Assembly: GCA_003480725.1 (NCBI GenBank)
Contig: QUJQ01000002.1
Span: 62,001 to 126,000 of the forward strand
Length of the DNA: 64,000 nt
Source: Clostridiaceae bacterium AM27-36LB
GTDB lineage: Bacteria > Bacillota > Clostridia > Lachnospirales > Lachnospiraceae
Direction of reading: 5' to 3'
The stretch's first letter is position 1, and the number at the start of each line of letters is the position of its first letter. Below are positions 35,229 through 44,478 of this stretch, piece after piece. The translations under genes were made by a program, and so were the position numbers. The notes under the pieces are model-generated. The model was not told the origin of the DNA and made no database searches. It worked only from the letters and a program-made list of their open reading frames with translations.

Positions 35229-36635
35229 CTAATAGATAATCTGATCTTCATCTACCGCTGACCCATTGAGAACAATATGGTCATAGACGGTAAGTCCATA
35301 ACTGGTTCCTTGCTCCACCAGTGCGTATTCCTCGTTCTGGTAGAGAATGTTGATCTGGCGGAACTGCGTGTAACCTTTATTGATATTATAAACACCTTTC
35401 AACACACCTGTATTTCCAACCTGAACACGTTCCTGTGAATCGGGCTGCACCAGATAAGTCCCAATGGGCAATTTCGTGTTTCCGGTGGTATAATCAGATT
35501 CCATAGGATCAATATAATAATAATCGTCATCTTCATAGTAAATGGTCATTTTCAGAAATTCTACGGATGCGCCCCCATCTTTGTCGTAAATCTCTTTCAT
35601 GAATCCCTGATCTCCATCCTGTTCCACCAGATAAGCCTTGGGGATCAGATAAAATTCTTTTTCTACAATGGCCGTATTAGGGATCTTAAGTCCCTGCTGA
35701 TCATCGATCATAAACTCCACTTCTATATAACGAAGGTCTGCAAAACGAACCATGGACGTATTAAAATCCAGCCTGGCACAGGGCGTACTTCCTACATAGG
35801 CAATAGAAAACTTTGCCCAGGTCTTGGTATCATCCCTGGTGAAACGCACCTGCATATAATCGGTGCCATCATTGATAAATCCAGTGGCTTCCTCTTCGGA
35901 AAGCGGCACTACCATAGACCATTTTTCAGATGTGGACAGCTTGTAGACCGGCTCCCCGGCCTGTACCATTTCTTTTTTAAGACTCTGCTTTGTATAAGTA
36001 GATGGATCCAGCATATCTTCTGTCATACTTTCCACCGTCACATCTTCATAGCCGTCCTGATAAAATTCAAGGATTCCGTTTCCACTGGCATAAACCCGGG
36101 AAAACATGGAATCATCTCCCGCTTCCGCCAGACTGTCCAGCATGCTCTGGTTCACCAGCTCCATGACCATGCTTTCCATATTAGATTGAAATTCATAGAC
36201 ATCCCCAAACTGAGTATCATCATAACTGTCCATGAAACTTTTCATATCCCCTCGGATCTGTGAGAAATTATCATCCGTCAGATCCACAGTATCTGCATTT
36301 TCCCGGATCAGATCATTGATCTCACCCTTCTCATCAATCGTATACACCAGACTGGAACCAGAGACACGGTCTCCTGCACTGGCATAGAAGCTCACATAAC
36401 CGGAAGTATCTGCTGTACAGACCGTCTCCTGCCGAACAGCAAATCCTTTATAGGTATGGTTGACTGCCAGTGTTCCCGCCTGCACCTCATATCCCGCAAT
36501 ATGCACTGATGTCAGAGCCATGTAACAGATCACACACATATAGACGGCCACTGCGCCAAAGAATACTTTATCAATATTGATCGGTCGTCTGCTGTTTACA
36601 CGAACTACTTTTCTTTTCCGTCGTCTGCGAGGCAT
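35229..36635 (-). CDS. HlyD-like single-pass membrane protein linked to sepF
   Basis: 468 residues from the ATG at 36635 (AGGAG upstream). A very basic N-terminus (MPRRRRKRKVVR) precedes one transmembrane helix (about 24-44). Outside there is a biotinyl-lipoyl-like hairpin ('SGYVSFYASAGDRVSGSSLVYTI'), a helical segment (about 100-200) and beta-barrel domains resembling HlyD adaptors. No transporter gene is adjacent; instead yggS and sepF follow, a linkage seen in other Clostridia. It may be a division or wall protein rather than an efflux adaptor (inference). Confidence 0.8.
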   Translation of the reverse strand: MPRRRRKRKVVRVNSRRPINIDKVFFGAVAVYMCVICYMALTSVHIAGYEVQAGTLAVNHTYKGFAVRQETVCTADTSGYVSFYASAGDRVSGSSLVYTIDEKGEINDLIRENADTVDLTDDNFSQIRGDMKSFMDSYDDTQFGDVYEFQSNMESMVMELVNQSMLDSLAEAGDDSMFSRVYASGNGILEFYQDGYEDVTVESMTEDMLDPSTYTKQSLKKEMVQAGEPVYKLSTSEKWSMVVPLSEEEATGFINDGTDYMQVRFTRDDTKTWAKFSIAYVGSTPCARLDFNTSMVRFADLRYIEVEFMIDDQQGLKIPNTAIVEKEFYLIPKAYLVEQDGDQGFMKEIYDKDGGASVEFLKMTIYYEDDDYYYIDPMESDYTTGNTKLPIGTYLVQPDSQERVQVGNTGVLKGVYNINKGYTQFRQINILYQNEEYALVEQGTSYGLTVYDHIVLNGSAVDEDQIIY

Positions 36636-36718
36636 ATGCCAGACACTCCTTCCTGTTTTATATGTCAATATTCAGGATTTCACCGTTACAGACATATACC
36701 TGTCTCTGAATATTCGCA

Positions 36719-36756
36719 TAAAAAGACGGATGACCAACAATTGTGGGCATCCGTCT
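36719..36756 (-). terminator. Rho-independent terminator of the P-loop gene
   Basis: Perfect 9-bp stem AGACGGATG/CATCCGTCT (36724-36732, 36748-36756), followed by TTTTTA on the minus strand. The loop itself holds the small palindrome ACAATTGT. It starts 16 bp after the stop of the P-loop gene. Confidence 0.9.
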
Positions 36757-36771
36757 GATGTTTTTTCTATC

Positions 36772-37182
36772 TTAAATAATCTGTCCCTTGGCAAATTCAG
36801 GAATCTGATCCTTAGCCATAGACACGCTGAGCACCATGTTTACATGGAACTGTTCACTGATCTGATTCAGCTGAGAAAGTGTGGAAGAAATATCCTGACC
36901 TTCCAGTTTTGCAATCTTCAAAAATCCATCCAGATAAATCTCCTGAAGGTCATAATCCTGAGAGCAGATGCCACATACAAAACCGATAAACTGATCTGTA
37001 TTCTGGATCGGATATTCTGTTACGTTGATCAAACGAACACGATTGTCAAGCTCATGCATATTCTGCGTGGACTTATCCAGATATACTACATTTCCATCGG
37101 TAGATGCGAGAATGTTATGTACATGCTCCAGCATCTTTTTCGTCTTTCCTTCACCCTTTACTCCAACAATCAATTGTACCAT
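36772..37182 (-). CDS. Small P-loop protein of unknown function
   Basis: 136 residues. An N-terminal Walker-A-like GVKGEGKTK (7-15) precedes an alternating strand/helix pattern (VVYLDKST; IYLDGFLKI), consistent with a minimal P-loop NTPase fold. Clostridial homologues are sometimes annotated as PilT-like, but no pilus genes are near. AAGGAGG precedes the ATG, and promoter and terminator flank the gene, so it is monocistronic. It sits between the D,D-carboxypeptidase and HlyD-like genes. Function unknown. Confidence 0.75.
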   Translation of the reverse strand: MVQLIVGVKGEGKTKKMLEHVHNILASTDGNVVYLDKSTQNMHELDNRVRLINVTEYPIQNTDQFIGFVCGICSQDYDLQEIYLDGFLKIAKLEGQDISSTLSQLNQISEQFHVNMVLSVSMAKDQIPEFAKGQII

Positions 37183-37218
37183 AATGGTGCCCTCCTTAGG
37201 TTCCGTCTTGTTAGTAAG

Positions 37219-37247
37219 ATTATACCATTCAGAGGTTAAAAATACAA
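37219..37247 (-). promoter_or_regulatory. Promoter of the P-loop gene
   Basis: Minus-strand extended -10 TGGTATAAT (TATAAT at 37219-37224) with a weak -35 TTGTAT (37242-37247) at 17 bp. Confidence 0.65.
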
Positions 37248-37249
37248 GT

Positions 37250-38239
37250 CTAATTGTTCAGATTAGACAGAAATGTCTGCATCTCCTGATAAAGTATTCC
37301 ACGTTCCTTACAACCAAGGATAATTGCCACATATTGTTCTCCCTGCGCATCCTCAAAAAGCTGCACCAGACAGGACATGGCTGCCGTTGTTGTGCCGGTC
37401 TTTCCTCCCACTGCAGTAACTCCATCCGGAACCGTTACATCGCCCTTTGTAAACTGATTCGTTGTGGACCAGACTGCTTCTACAGTGGTTCCATCTGCCG
37501 CCTGATAAGATGCCTGATATTCTTTTTCCTGCAGCATCTGAAGAAATTCCTCATGCTGCATGGCAGCATTGAACATCAGATACAAGTCATATACTGTCGT
37601 ATAATGATCTTCACTATGAAGACCATTGGCATTTACAAAATGTGTATTCGTTGCGCCGATCTTCTGTGCTTCCTGATTCATCATCTCCACAAATGCATCC
37701 TGACTGCCTGCGATCTGCTCGGCGATCACATTGGCTGCATCATTGGCAGACACCGTCAAAAGTGCATATAAAAGCTGCCGAAGAGTAAGAACATCTCCCT
37801 CTTTCAACTTGGCTGTGGATACACCGCTTTCTGAAAACGTGATTGCTTCTTTGCTCACTGTGGTCTGTGCATCCAGGTCTCCCTTGTCAAGCGCCACCAG
37901 TGCGGTCATGATCTTGGTCGTACTGGCCGGATACATTCGTTCATGGATATTTTTTGCATATAAGACTTTTTTTTCACTGAGATTAAAGAAGCATGCAGCA
38001 AGCGCATCTTCTGTATCAGCCTCTATATCCTGCACATCCGTATCTGTCACACACAGATCACTGGCAAAATATGGAATCTTCGATGATTCCTCCGATGTCT
38101 GGATCCCAATTCCCGGAAGATCTGCCTCAAAAGCATCCTCCAGCTGGTTCCCGCCGCAACCAGTGCCTGATATCGTGCAAAGACTGCAGACCAGTAACAG
38201 ACTGCAGACTCTGACAAATCTTTTATTTATACATTTCAC
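37250..38239 (-). CDS. D-alanyl-D-alanine carboxypeptidase (penicillin-binding protein, DacF-like)
   Basis: 329 residues from a GTG overlapping mgsA by 17 bp (GGAG four bases upstream). Hydrophobic signal sequence with Cys28 in a weak lipobox-like context (SGTGC), so it may be lipid-anchored. The serine-transpeptidase motifs are complete: SxxK at 106-109 (STTK), SxN at 164-166 (SAN) and a later KTGTT. It trims the terminal D-Ala of wall stem peptides. The C-terminal membrane-anchoring domain of classical PBP5 is missing. Confidence 0.92.
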   Translation of the reverse strand: MKCINKRFVRVCSLLLVCSLCTISGTGCGGNQLEDAFEADLPGIGIQTSEESSKIPYFASDLCVTDTDVQDIEADTEDALAACFFNLSEKKVLYAKNIHERMYPASTTKIMTALVALDKGDLDAQTTVSKEAITFSESGVSTAKLKEGDVLTLRQLLYALLTVSANDAANVIAEQIAGSQDAFVEMMNQEAQKIGATNTHFVNANGLHSEDHYTTVYDLYLMFNAAMQHEEFLQMLQEKEYQASYQAADGTTVEAVWSTTNQFTKGDVTVPDGVTAVGGKTGTTTAAMSCLVQLFEDAQGEQYVAIILGCKERGILYQEMQTFLSNLNN

Positions 38240-38618
38240 GCCACTCCAAATCTCCTCTGTCCAGTGATTTAATCAGAAGCTCTGCTGTTGCAAGATTGGT
38301 AGCGATCGGAATATTGTGTACGTCACACAGATGTACCACATTATTTACATCCGGCTCATGTCTCTTCGGCTGTACCGGGTCACGTAGAAAGATCACAAGG
38401 TCGATCTGGTTATGCTCGATCTGTGCTCCAAGCTGCTGCTCACCGCCCAGGTGGCCTGCCAGAAATTTATGGACATTTAAGTTTGCCACTTCCTCAATCA
38501 GCCGTCCAGTTGTTCCGGTTGCATATAATTCGTGTTTACAGAGAATACCCCTGTACGCAATACAAAAATTCTGCATCAGGATTTTTTTTGCATCATGTGC
38601 AATCAATCCGATATTCAT
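38223..38618 (-). CDS. mgsA: Methylglyoxal synthase with a substituted catalytic aspartate
   Basis: 131 residues, family length. It converts dihydroxyacetone phosphate to methylglyoxal and phosphate. IAHD (6-9), the phosphate-binding TGTTG (34-38), His87 and Asp90 (RHEPD) are conserved. The GGDQQ motif that carries the proposed catalytic base in E. coli (Asp71) and B. subtilis reads GGEQQ here, with Glu60. It lies downstream of rodA in the conserved block. Confidence 0.9.
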   Translation of the reverse strand: MNIGLIAHDAKKILMQNFCIAYRGILCKHELYATGTTGRLIEEVANLNVHKFLAGHLGGEQQLGAQIEHNQIDLVIFLRDPVQPKRHEPDVNNVVHLCDVHNIPIATNLATAELLIKSLDRGDLEWREMYK

Positions 38619-38640
38619 AGAAATTTCCCCCTTCCGAGTG

Positions 38641-39744
38641 TTAGTATTTTTTAGGTTGAAGCCCTATGTTTAGTACTATTCCTATTCCCATATACAACAT
38701 TACCAGCGAAGTCAGCCCATAACTGACAAACGGTAACGGAATACCGGTGTTTGGCATAAGTCCCGTCGCTACACATACATTAGCAAACGTCTGAAATGCG
38801 ATCAATCCCCCAAAACCGCAACAGATGATCATTCCTTCCTGATCTCTGGCATTTCTTCCGATCCAGAGACATTCCAACGCGATCAACGTCAACAGAATGA
38901 TAACTGCCGCACATCCGATGAAACCAAGCTCCTCTCCGGTAACTGCAAAGATAAAATCCGTCTGCGGTTCCACGATAAAATTACCGTTTTTCAGAGAAGA
39001 GATATCATTATTATATAAGCCTTTGCCATAGAGCTGTCCGGATCCGATGGCAATGATGGAGTTCTGCTGCTGATATGCGTCATCTCCATATTCTGCCGGG
39101 TTCAACCATGCCATGATTCTGTCTAACTGATACTCATTCAGAATGGTCTGTCCTTCCTGCATGATCAGATTCAGAAATATAATGATCGATGGCACTGTCA
39201 CAGCAATGATGCCTCCGATCACTTTATAACTTAAACCTGCCACAAAGAACAACACACAGAACAAATAGGCAATGGTAATGGTCGCTGACAGATGTGGCTG
39301 CGCAATGACCAGTCCCAGCGGGATCAGCAGAAGCACGATAGATGCAAGAATCATCTTCCAGGTGTTCAGCTGATCTTTATATTTTGTAAAAAAGTATGCA
39401 AAGAATATGATCAGGATCAGCTTGGTAAGCTCGGATGGCTGAAACCGCATAAATCCAAGATTCAGCCAGCGCTTGGCTCCATTTGCCTCATACCCTACAA
39501 ATTTTACTGCAAGCAGCAAAATAATATTCACTGCATATAACACCCAGCTCAGATTGAGCAGAATGCGATAATCCATCAAAGTTAGCACGAGCATGGCTAC
39601 TGTTCCCAGTATCATGCCAAGCAGCTGCTGACTCTGGTACTCTTCGGCCGCACTTCCTATGACCAGAATACCAAGGATCGTGATTGCGTAAACAAGAACA
39701 ACCAGCCGCAGTCTGAAATCCTGCAGTCTATATTGTCTGAACAT
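38641..39744 (-). CDS. rodA: RodA/FtsW-family SEDS peptidoglycan polymerase
   Basis: 367 residues with about ten transmembrane helices and the SEDS signature loops (GFMRFQPSELTK; GLMPNTGIPLPFVSYG). SEDS proteins polymerise glycan strands from lipid II with a class B PBP partner. The location with mreBCD, pbp and minCDE marks it as the elongation protein RodA rather than FtsW. Confidence 0.96.
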   Translation of the reverse strand: MFRQYRLQDFRLRLVVLVYAITILGILVIGSAAEEYQSQQLLGMILGTVAMLVLTLMDYRILLNLSWVLYAVNIILLLAVKFVGYEANGAKRWLNLGFMRFQPSELTKLILIIFFAYFFTKYKDQLNTWKMILASIVLLLIPLGLVIAQPHLSATITIAYLFCVLFFVAGLSYKVIGGIIAVTVPSIIIFLNLIMQEGQTILNEYQLDRIMAWLNPAEYGDDAYQQQNSIIAIGSGQLYGKGLYNNDISSLKNGNFIVEPQTDFIFAVTGEELGFIGCAAVIILLTLIALECLWIGRNARDQEGMIICCGFGGLIAFQTFANVCVATGLMPNTGIPLPFVSYGLTSLVMLYMGIGIVLNIGLQPKKY

Positions 39745-39758
39745 GTCTCACCTGATTC

Positions 39759-40031
39759 CTAACTTCTTTTTCTCAGATCCTTCACCGGAATATTGGCACA
39801 CAGCACAGGAACAGTTCCATTACCGCCCTCAGACTCTGTCTGTGTGATCTGAATATCAAGTCCCTCGCTGTCAATATCCATATATTTGGTGATAACCTTG
39901 ATAATATCATTTTTAATTGCTTCCATGACCTCCGGTGAACAATTTGCCCGGTCAGAGATCAGTAACAGCTTCAAACGGTCTTTTGCGACTTCGCCGGAAT
40001 TCTTTTTCCGGAAAAAATCCATGAATCCCAT
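39759..40031 (-). CDS. minE: Cell division topological specificity factor MinE
   Basis: 90 residues. The N-terminal helix (MGFMDFFRKKNSGEVAKDRLKLLLI) binds membrane and MinD; the C-terminal part forms the dimer beta-sheet. It stimulates MinD ATPase to drive pole-to-pole oscillation. It follows minD by 15 bp. Confidence 0.95.
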   Translation of the reverse strand: MGFMDFFRKKNSGEVAKDRLKLLLISDRANCSPEVMEAIKNDIIKVITKYMDIDSEGLDIQITQTESEGGNGTVPVLCANIPVKDLRKRS

Positions 40032-40046
40032 AGACTTGTCCTCCCC

Positions 40047-40832
40047 CTATTTGAACAGATTCTTTAACTTTCCGAGAAATCCGGTCTTTACCTTCAGATC
40101 CAGGAATGGTACTTCCTCTCCCATCACTCTGCGACAGATATTCATATATGCCTGTCCTGCAAGAGAAGAATCCCCTACACACGGCTCACCCTGGTTGGTA
40201 GAGATAACGATATTCTCATCATCCGGTACTGCACCGATAATATTAATAGCAAGAATCTCAACAACATCATCTATAGACATCATATTTCCACTCTCCACCA
40301 TATCCATGCGGATACGGTTTACGATCAGATCCGTCTTCTTGATCTCATTTGCCTCCAGAAGACCTATGATACGGTCTGCATCACGGATTGCAGATACCTC
40401 CGGAGTCGTGACGATCAACGCACGGTCAGCCGCTGCAATGGCATTTTTGAATCCCTGTTCAATACCAGCCGGGCAATCAAGAAGTATGTAATCAAACTCG
40501 CTTCTCAGTTCCTCGATCAGCTTCACCATCTGTTCCGGGCTTACCGCTGTCTTATCTCTGGTCTGCGCGGACGGAAGCAGATACAGATTCGGATAACGCT
40601 TGTCCTTGATCAGTGCCTGCTTGATCCGGCAATTTCCTTCCACCACGTCTACCAGATTGTAAACAATGCGATTTTCCAGTCCCATGACAACATCCAGATT
40701 ACGAAGTCCGATATCGGTGTCGATCAGAACTACTTTCTGGTCCAGCTTTGCCAGACCGGTTCCTACGTTGGCTGTGGTGGTTGTCTTGCCCACACCGCCT
40801 TTTCCTGATGTAATTACAATTACTTCACTCAT
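40047..40832 (-). CDS. minD: Septum site-determining protein MinD
   Basis: 261 residues. Deviant Walker A KGGVGKTT at 11-18 and the C-terminal amphipathic membrane-targeting helix (GFLGKLKNLF) are present. It recruits MinC to the membrane and is displaced by MinE. Confidence 0.98.
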   Translation of the reverse strand: MSEVIVITSGKGGVGKTTTTANVGTGLAKLDQKVVLIDTDIGLRNLDVVMGLENRIVYNLVDVVEGNCRIKQALIKDKRYPNLYLLPSAQTRDKTAVSPEQMVKLIEELRSEFDYILLDCPAGIEQGFKNAIAAADRALIVTTPEVSAIRDADRIIGLLEANEIKKTDLIVNRIRMDMVESGNMMSIDDVVEILAINIIGAVPDDENIVISTNQGEPCVGDSSLAGQAYMNICRRVMGEEVPFLDLKVKTGFLGKLKNLFK

Positions 40833-40877
40833 ATTGCGTCCTCCAATTTTCTATCGCTCGATCCGCATCAGGTCTTC

Positions 40878-41567
40878 TTAGATCCGGATATCGTTGATAA
40901 CTTCTTTTGTTATCGGCTCCATATAGATGTTGCCGTCTTCTGTATAGGCGATCATCGGACCTGTGGAGGTCTCTTTCGCTTTTCTGGATTTCTTTTCAGG
41001 CTTGTCATCTGCAGCCCTTGCAATGGCATCCGCGATCCGGATCTGCATGGGATTCATATTGAGTGCTGCCACAAAAGCACCTTCGTTTCCTGCGGCTCCC
41101 GCATGAATGGTTCCCTTCAGAGTTCCCAGCACCACCACATTGCCTTTCGATACAACGGTGGCTCCCGGATTCACATCGCCGAGAATAATAATGCTGCTTC
41201 CAGCTTCCAGTACCTGTCCGGAACGAAGTGTTCCTTTATAAAATTTTCCATCACTGGCAGAGAGTTCTTTTTTTCTGTCTTCCAGAACTTCCTTCATATA
41301 AGCTTCTGTCAGCGTATCCTGTTCCATGATACACAGAATCTCCAGCGAAGTATTCTCCTGAATTGTCTGGACCACTTCTAGCTGTTCACTCTCTGATAAT
41401 CTGCGTCCTTCAAAGCTCAATGCCATCTGAGCATCGCCAAAGAATTTGGCGGATGCTTTGAACTTTTCTGCGATCTGCGACAGCAGATCACGAAAAGCAA
41501 TATCTTTATCCAGGCACAAGGTAATTCCATATTTGTTGCTCTTTATCACAACTGTCTGTTGTATCAT
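40878..41567 (-). CDS. minC: Septum site-determining protein MinC
   Basis: 229 residues from the ATG at 41567 (GGGAG six bases upstream), 10 bp after the PBP stop. An N-terminal FtsZ-binding domain is followed by a C-terminal beta-helix ('LRSGQVLEAGSSIIILGDVN') that binds MinD. It inhibits Z-ring assembly away from midcell. Confidence 0.95.
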   Translation of the reverse strand: MIQQTVVIKSNKYGITLCLDKDIAFRDLLSQIAEKFKASAKFFGDAQMALSFEGRRLSESEQLEVVQTIQENTSLEILCIMEQDTLTEAYMKEVLEDRKKELSASDGKFYKGTLRSGQVLEAGSSIIILGDVNPGATVVSKGNVVVLGTLKGTIHAGAAGNEGAFVAALNMNPMQIRIADAIARAADDKPEKKSRKAKETSTGPMIAYTEDGNIYMEPITKEVINDIRI

Positions 41568-41577
41568 AACTGTCTCC

Positions 41578-44466
41578 CTAGTCATTGATCACTGCACTTG
41601 TGGCAGTTGTTGCAGATCCATTCAGCAGTTCATCTTTATCTGTCAGATCAAAATAATAGGAAAAGATATCAGCTGCCATAGAAGCTGCATTTGCGGAAGT
41701 ATAGCCGTTGGCAATTCGGATCGCAATTGCGATCTGCGGGCTCTCATATGGTGCATATCCCATGAACAGTGCATGGTTTGGATGACTCTTGGACTGCTGT
41801 GCAGTACCGGTCTTTCCTGCAATGGTAAGATTCAGATCTTTAAATGCCGCCGTATTCTCTGCCACCTGATGCATGCCTTCCTGAATGGTGTTCCAGGAAT
41901 TATCCGCAATATCGATATTATTATATACTGATGCCGAATAATCTTCAATAGTGTTTCCTTCAGAATCTGTCAATTTATCCAGCAATGTCAGATCATACAC
42001 AGTTCCTCTGTTTGCGATCGTGCTTACATATCTGGCGATCTGAGATACCGTATACAGATGGGTGCCCTGTCCAATTGCCGAACGAATACCATCACTGTCT
42101 GAGATCTTCGGGTCACTCTCTGGAAGTTCCATACCTGATGTATGGTCAAAGCCAAACATAGCCGCATATTTCGAGAGTGCTGCCAGTGCCCGGTCTGATG
42201 AATAGCCGGTGCTCCGTCCACCTCCCAGTCTGAATCCTACCTCATAAAAATAATAGTTGCAGGAAACACGAATGGCATCCACCATGTTGATGTTTCCATG
42301 ACTTCCATGATACTGGTTATAGATCCAGCAGGTAGGTGAACCGTATGCTTCCGTAAACACACCTGTTGCATGAATAATATCTGTGGAACGGATCACCCCT
42401 TCTTCCAGACCAGCAACAGCAGAAATCGGTTTGAATGTAGAACCGGGTGCTGTACGCTCCTGTGTGGATCGACTGTACAGAGGTCCTGCCAGGTCACGGT
42501 TCAGTTCTGCATAGTAAGCAGAATCCATGGTATTAGTCAGTCGGTTGTTATCATATCCCGGATAAGACACATTTGCCAGTACATCTCCAGTATTCGGATC
42601 GGTGATCACACATCCGGCACTACACGGTTCCAGTGCAAGCTGTCCCGGTGTGATCTCCAGATTCTTGATCTTATCCATCATAAAGCTGTATGCAGAATAA
42701 GCACCGCTTCTGAGTTTTCCAACCGTCTCCTCATCATACTCCAGAATACCCTGGTCATACAAGAGCAAACAAACTTCTCTTCCCGTCACCACATCATTCA
42801 AAATGACATATTTATACAGCATTGTATGAAAATTGCTGTCGGTTGCCAGTTTTGACGAAATATAATCAACTACCACCTGATAGATTTCTTCGGAATTCAT
42901 ATAGGAATTCTTCACATCAAGCCCGGATACATCCACCCAGTTCATGGAAATGGCATATTCCAGATATTCCTTCAGACTGATGGTCTCATCTTTTGCCCAG
43001 GCAATATAAGTAGCGTCTTCTGTATTGACCGCACTCTTCATGAGTACCTGATCCCCACCCATAAGGATGTCAGACACAATGTAGCTCATATAATTTTTCA
43101 TGTCACTTGGCAAATCACAATAGGCAGTCGGGCTATCAGACTGAAGCTGTGCCATAATACGGCTGATCGCATCATCAAGCTGGGTATCAAACCGCTGCTG
43201 TACTGACCTCTCCAGATCCGTGGCATCATCCGCTGTAAAATGGGACGTGTCAATAATATGGTTCTGGATCAGCGCATAATAGACATCATAGATAGGGATC
43301 ACAATGCTCATGGCAGAACTGTGTGCCCCTGGCACATACTGCTTAATATTCTGGATCTTGGACACCAGAACACCCGCCAGACGCTGCTCCAGGATATTAT
43401 ATGCTGCAATCTGCAGGTCCTTATCAATGGTCAGATACAGATCATGCCCGGATTCTGGCTGAGTCTCGCTCTCCACCTCCAGCACATTTCCCACACTGTC
43501 CACATAGATGGTACGCTGCCCTTTCTTACCCTGAAGCTCTGTCTCCATATACTGCTCCAGACCTGCTTTACCAACCAGGTCGTTGGCGTCATAATCTTCA
43601 TTCTGTTCTTTCAGCGTATCCAGCTCATCCTGGTCAGGCTTGCCAATATATCCAATGATATTTGCAAAATATTTAGAATCGGCATACGTACGCAGACTGC
43701 TCTGCTCAATATCCACTCCCTGCAGATTACTCTGGTTTTCCAGGATCTCTGCAACTGTGGCATCTGATACATCTGAAGCCACGGTGGTGGTCACATAACG
43801 TTTAAAGCTGTTGCTGCTGATGGCATAACGGATAGTCACCAGCTTTAAGATCTGTTCCGGCGTCAGATCTGTGGGAACCTTATATTCCTTGATCTGCTCC
43901 TCTGTATAAAGGTCCGGAGAGATCCAGAACTTCTTCTTACCGCACAGATACTCGATCATCTCGTCCGCAGTCGCCACATATTCTTCCGGCTTCAGATCAT
44001 CAATACTGCTGTAACCATAAATATCTGCCTTAAAACGAAGCAGTGCTCTTCCCTCCTGCGTATAAGTATAAGAGCCATTCTGGTACACAATGCCGAAATC
44101 ACCGATCACGTTGTCTCCATGAGACTCTACAATATCTATGACCTTCAGCACAGTCCGGTTTAATGTAGACTGCTTCTCTCTTGCACTTTTATAAGTTCCG
44201 TTATCCTCCATGGTCACCGAATAGGAAAGAACATTATCTGCCAGAACCTGTCCGTTCCTGTCAAAAATTCTTCCTCTGGTGCCAGGTAAACTTACCTCAC
44301 GTTTAATACGCATGGTAAAGCTATCTGCATAATTCTGTCCATTGATGATCTGCAGATAGAAGATCCGGCTCATCATAATTCCGAAAAAAGCCAGAAAAAT
44401 CACCACGAGCACAAATATACGCGATGTTATGAAATTCAATATGGATTCTTTGATATCTTCCAGCAA
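41578..44466 (-). CDS. mrdA: Class B penicillin-binding protein 2 (elongation transpeptidase) with large insertion
   Basis: 962 residues, against roughly 600-700 for usual PBP2. One transmembrane helix (about 15-38), a dimerisation/pedestal region, and a transpeptidase domain with STFK at 676-679, SCN at 735-737 and KTG at 885-887. Between the LTIDKDLQ segment (345-352) and its normally adjacent DPNTGDVLA segment (623-631) lie about 250 extra, mostly helical residues. It cross-links new wall with RodA as partner. mreD lies 12 bp upstream and minC 10 bp downstream. Confidence 0.94.
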   Translation of the reverse strand: MLEDIKESILNFITSRIFVLVVIFLAFFGIMMSRIFYLQIINGQNYADSFTMRIKREVSLPGTRGRIFDRNGQVLADNVLSYSVTMEDNGTYKSAREKQSTLNRTVLKVIDIVESHGDNVIGDFGIVYQNGSYTYTQEGRALLRFKADIYGYSSIDDLKPEEYVATADEMIEYLCGKKKFWISPDLYTEEQIKEYKVPTDLTPEQILKLVTIRYAISSNSFKRYVTTTVASDVSDATVAEILENQSNLQGVDIEQSSLRTYADSKYFANIIGYIGKPDQDELDTLKEQNEDYDANDLVGKAGLEQYMETELQGKKGQRTIYVDSVGNVLEVESETQPESGHDLYLTIDKDLQIAAYNILEQRLAGVLVSKIQNIKQYVPGAHSSAMSIVIPIYDVYYALIQNHIIDTSHFTADDATDLERSVQQRFDTQLDDAISRIMAQLQSDSPTAYCDLPSDMKNYMSYIVSDILMGGDQVLMKSAVNTEDATYIAWAKDETISLKEYLEYAISMNWVDVSGLDVKNSYMNSEEIYQVVVDYISSKLATDSNFHTMLYKYVILNDVVTGREVCLLLYDQGILEYDEETVGKLRSGAYSAYSFMMDKIKNLEITPGQLALEPCSAGCVITDPNTGDVLANVSYPGYDNNRLTNTMDSAYYAELNRDLAGPLYSRSTQERTAPGSTFKPISAVAGLEEGVIRSTDIIHATGVFTEAYGSPTCWIYNQYHGSHGNINMVDAIRVSCNYYFYEVGFRLGGGRSTGYSSDRALAALSKYAAMFGFDHTSGMELPESDPKISDSDGIRSAIGQGTHLYTVSQIARYVSTIANRGTVYDLTLLDKLTDSEGNTIEDYSASVYNNIDIADNSWNTIQEGMHQVAENTAAFKDLNLTIAGKTGTAQQSKSHPNHALFMGYAPYESPQIAIAIRIANGYTSANAASMAADIFSYYFDLTDKDELLNGSATTATSAVIND

Positions 44467-44478
44467 ATTACCCGCTCC

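Noticed and set aside
36667..36714. Inverted repeat AATATTCAG/CTGAATATT upstream of the HlyD-like gene
   Set aside because: A real 9-bp match but with a 30-nt gap, no promoter elements placed sensibly around it and no T-tract. It may be chance in AT-rich DNA.
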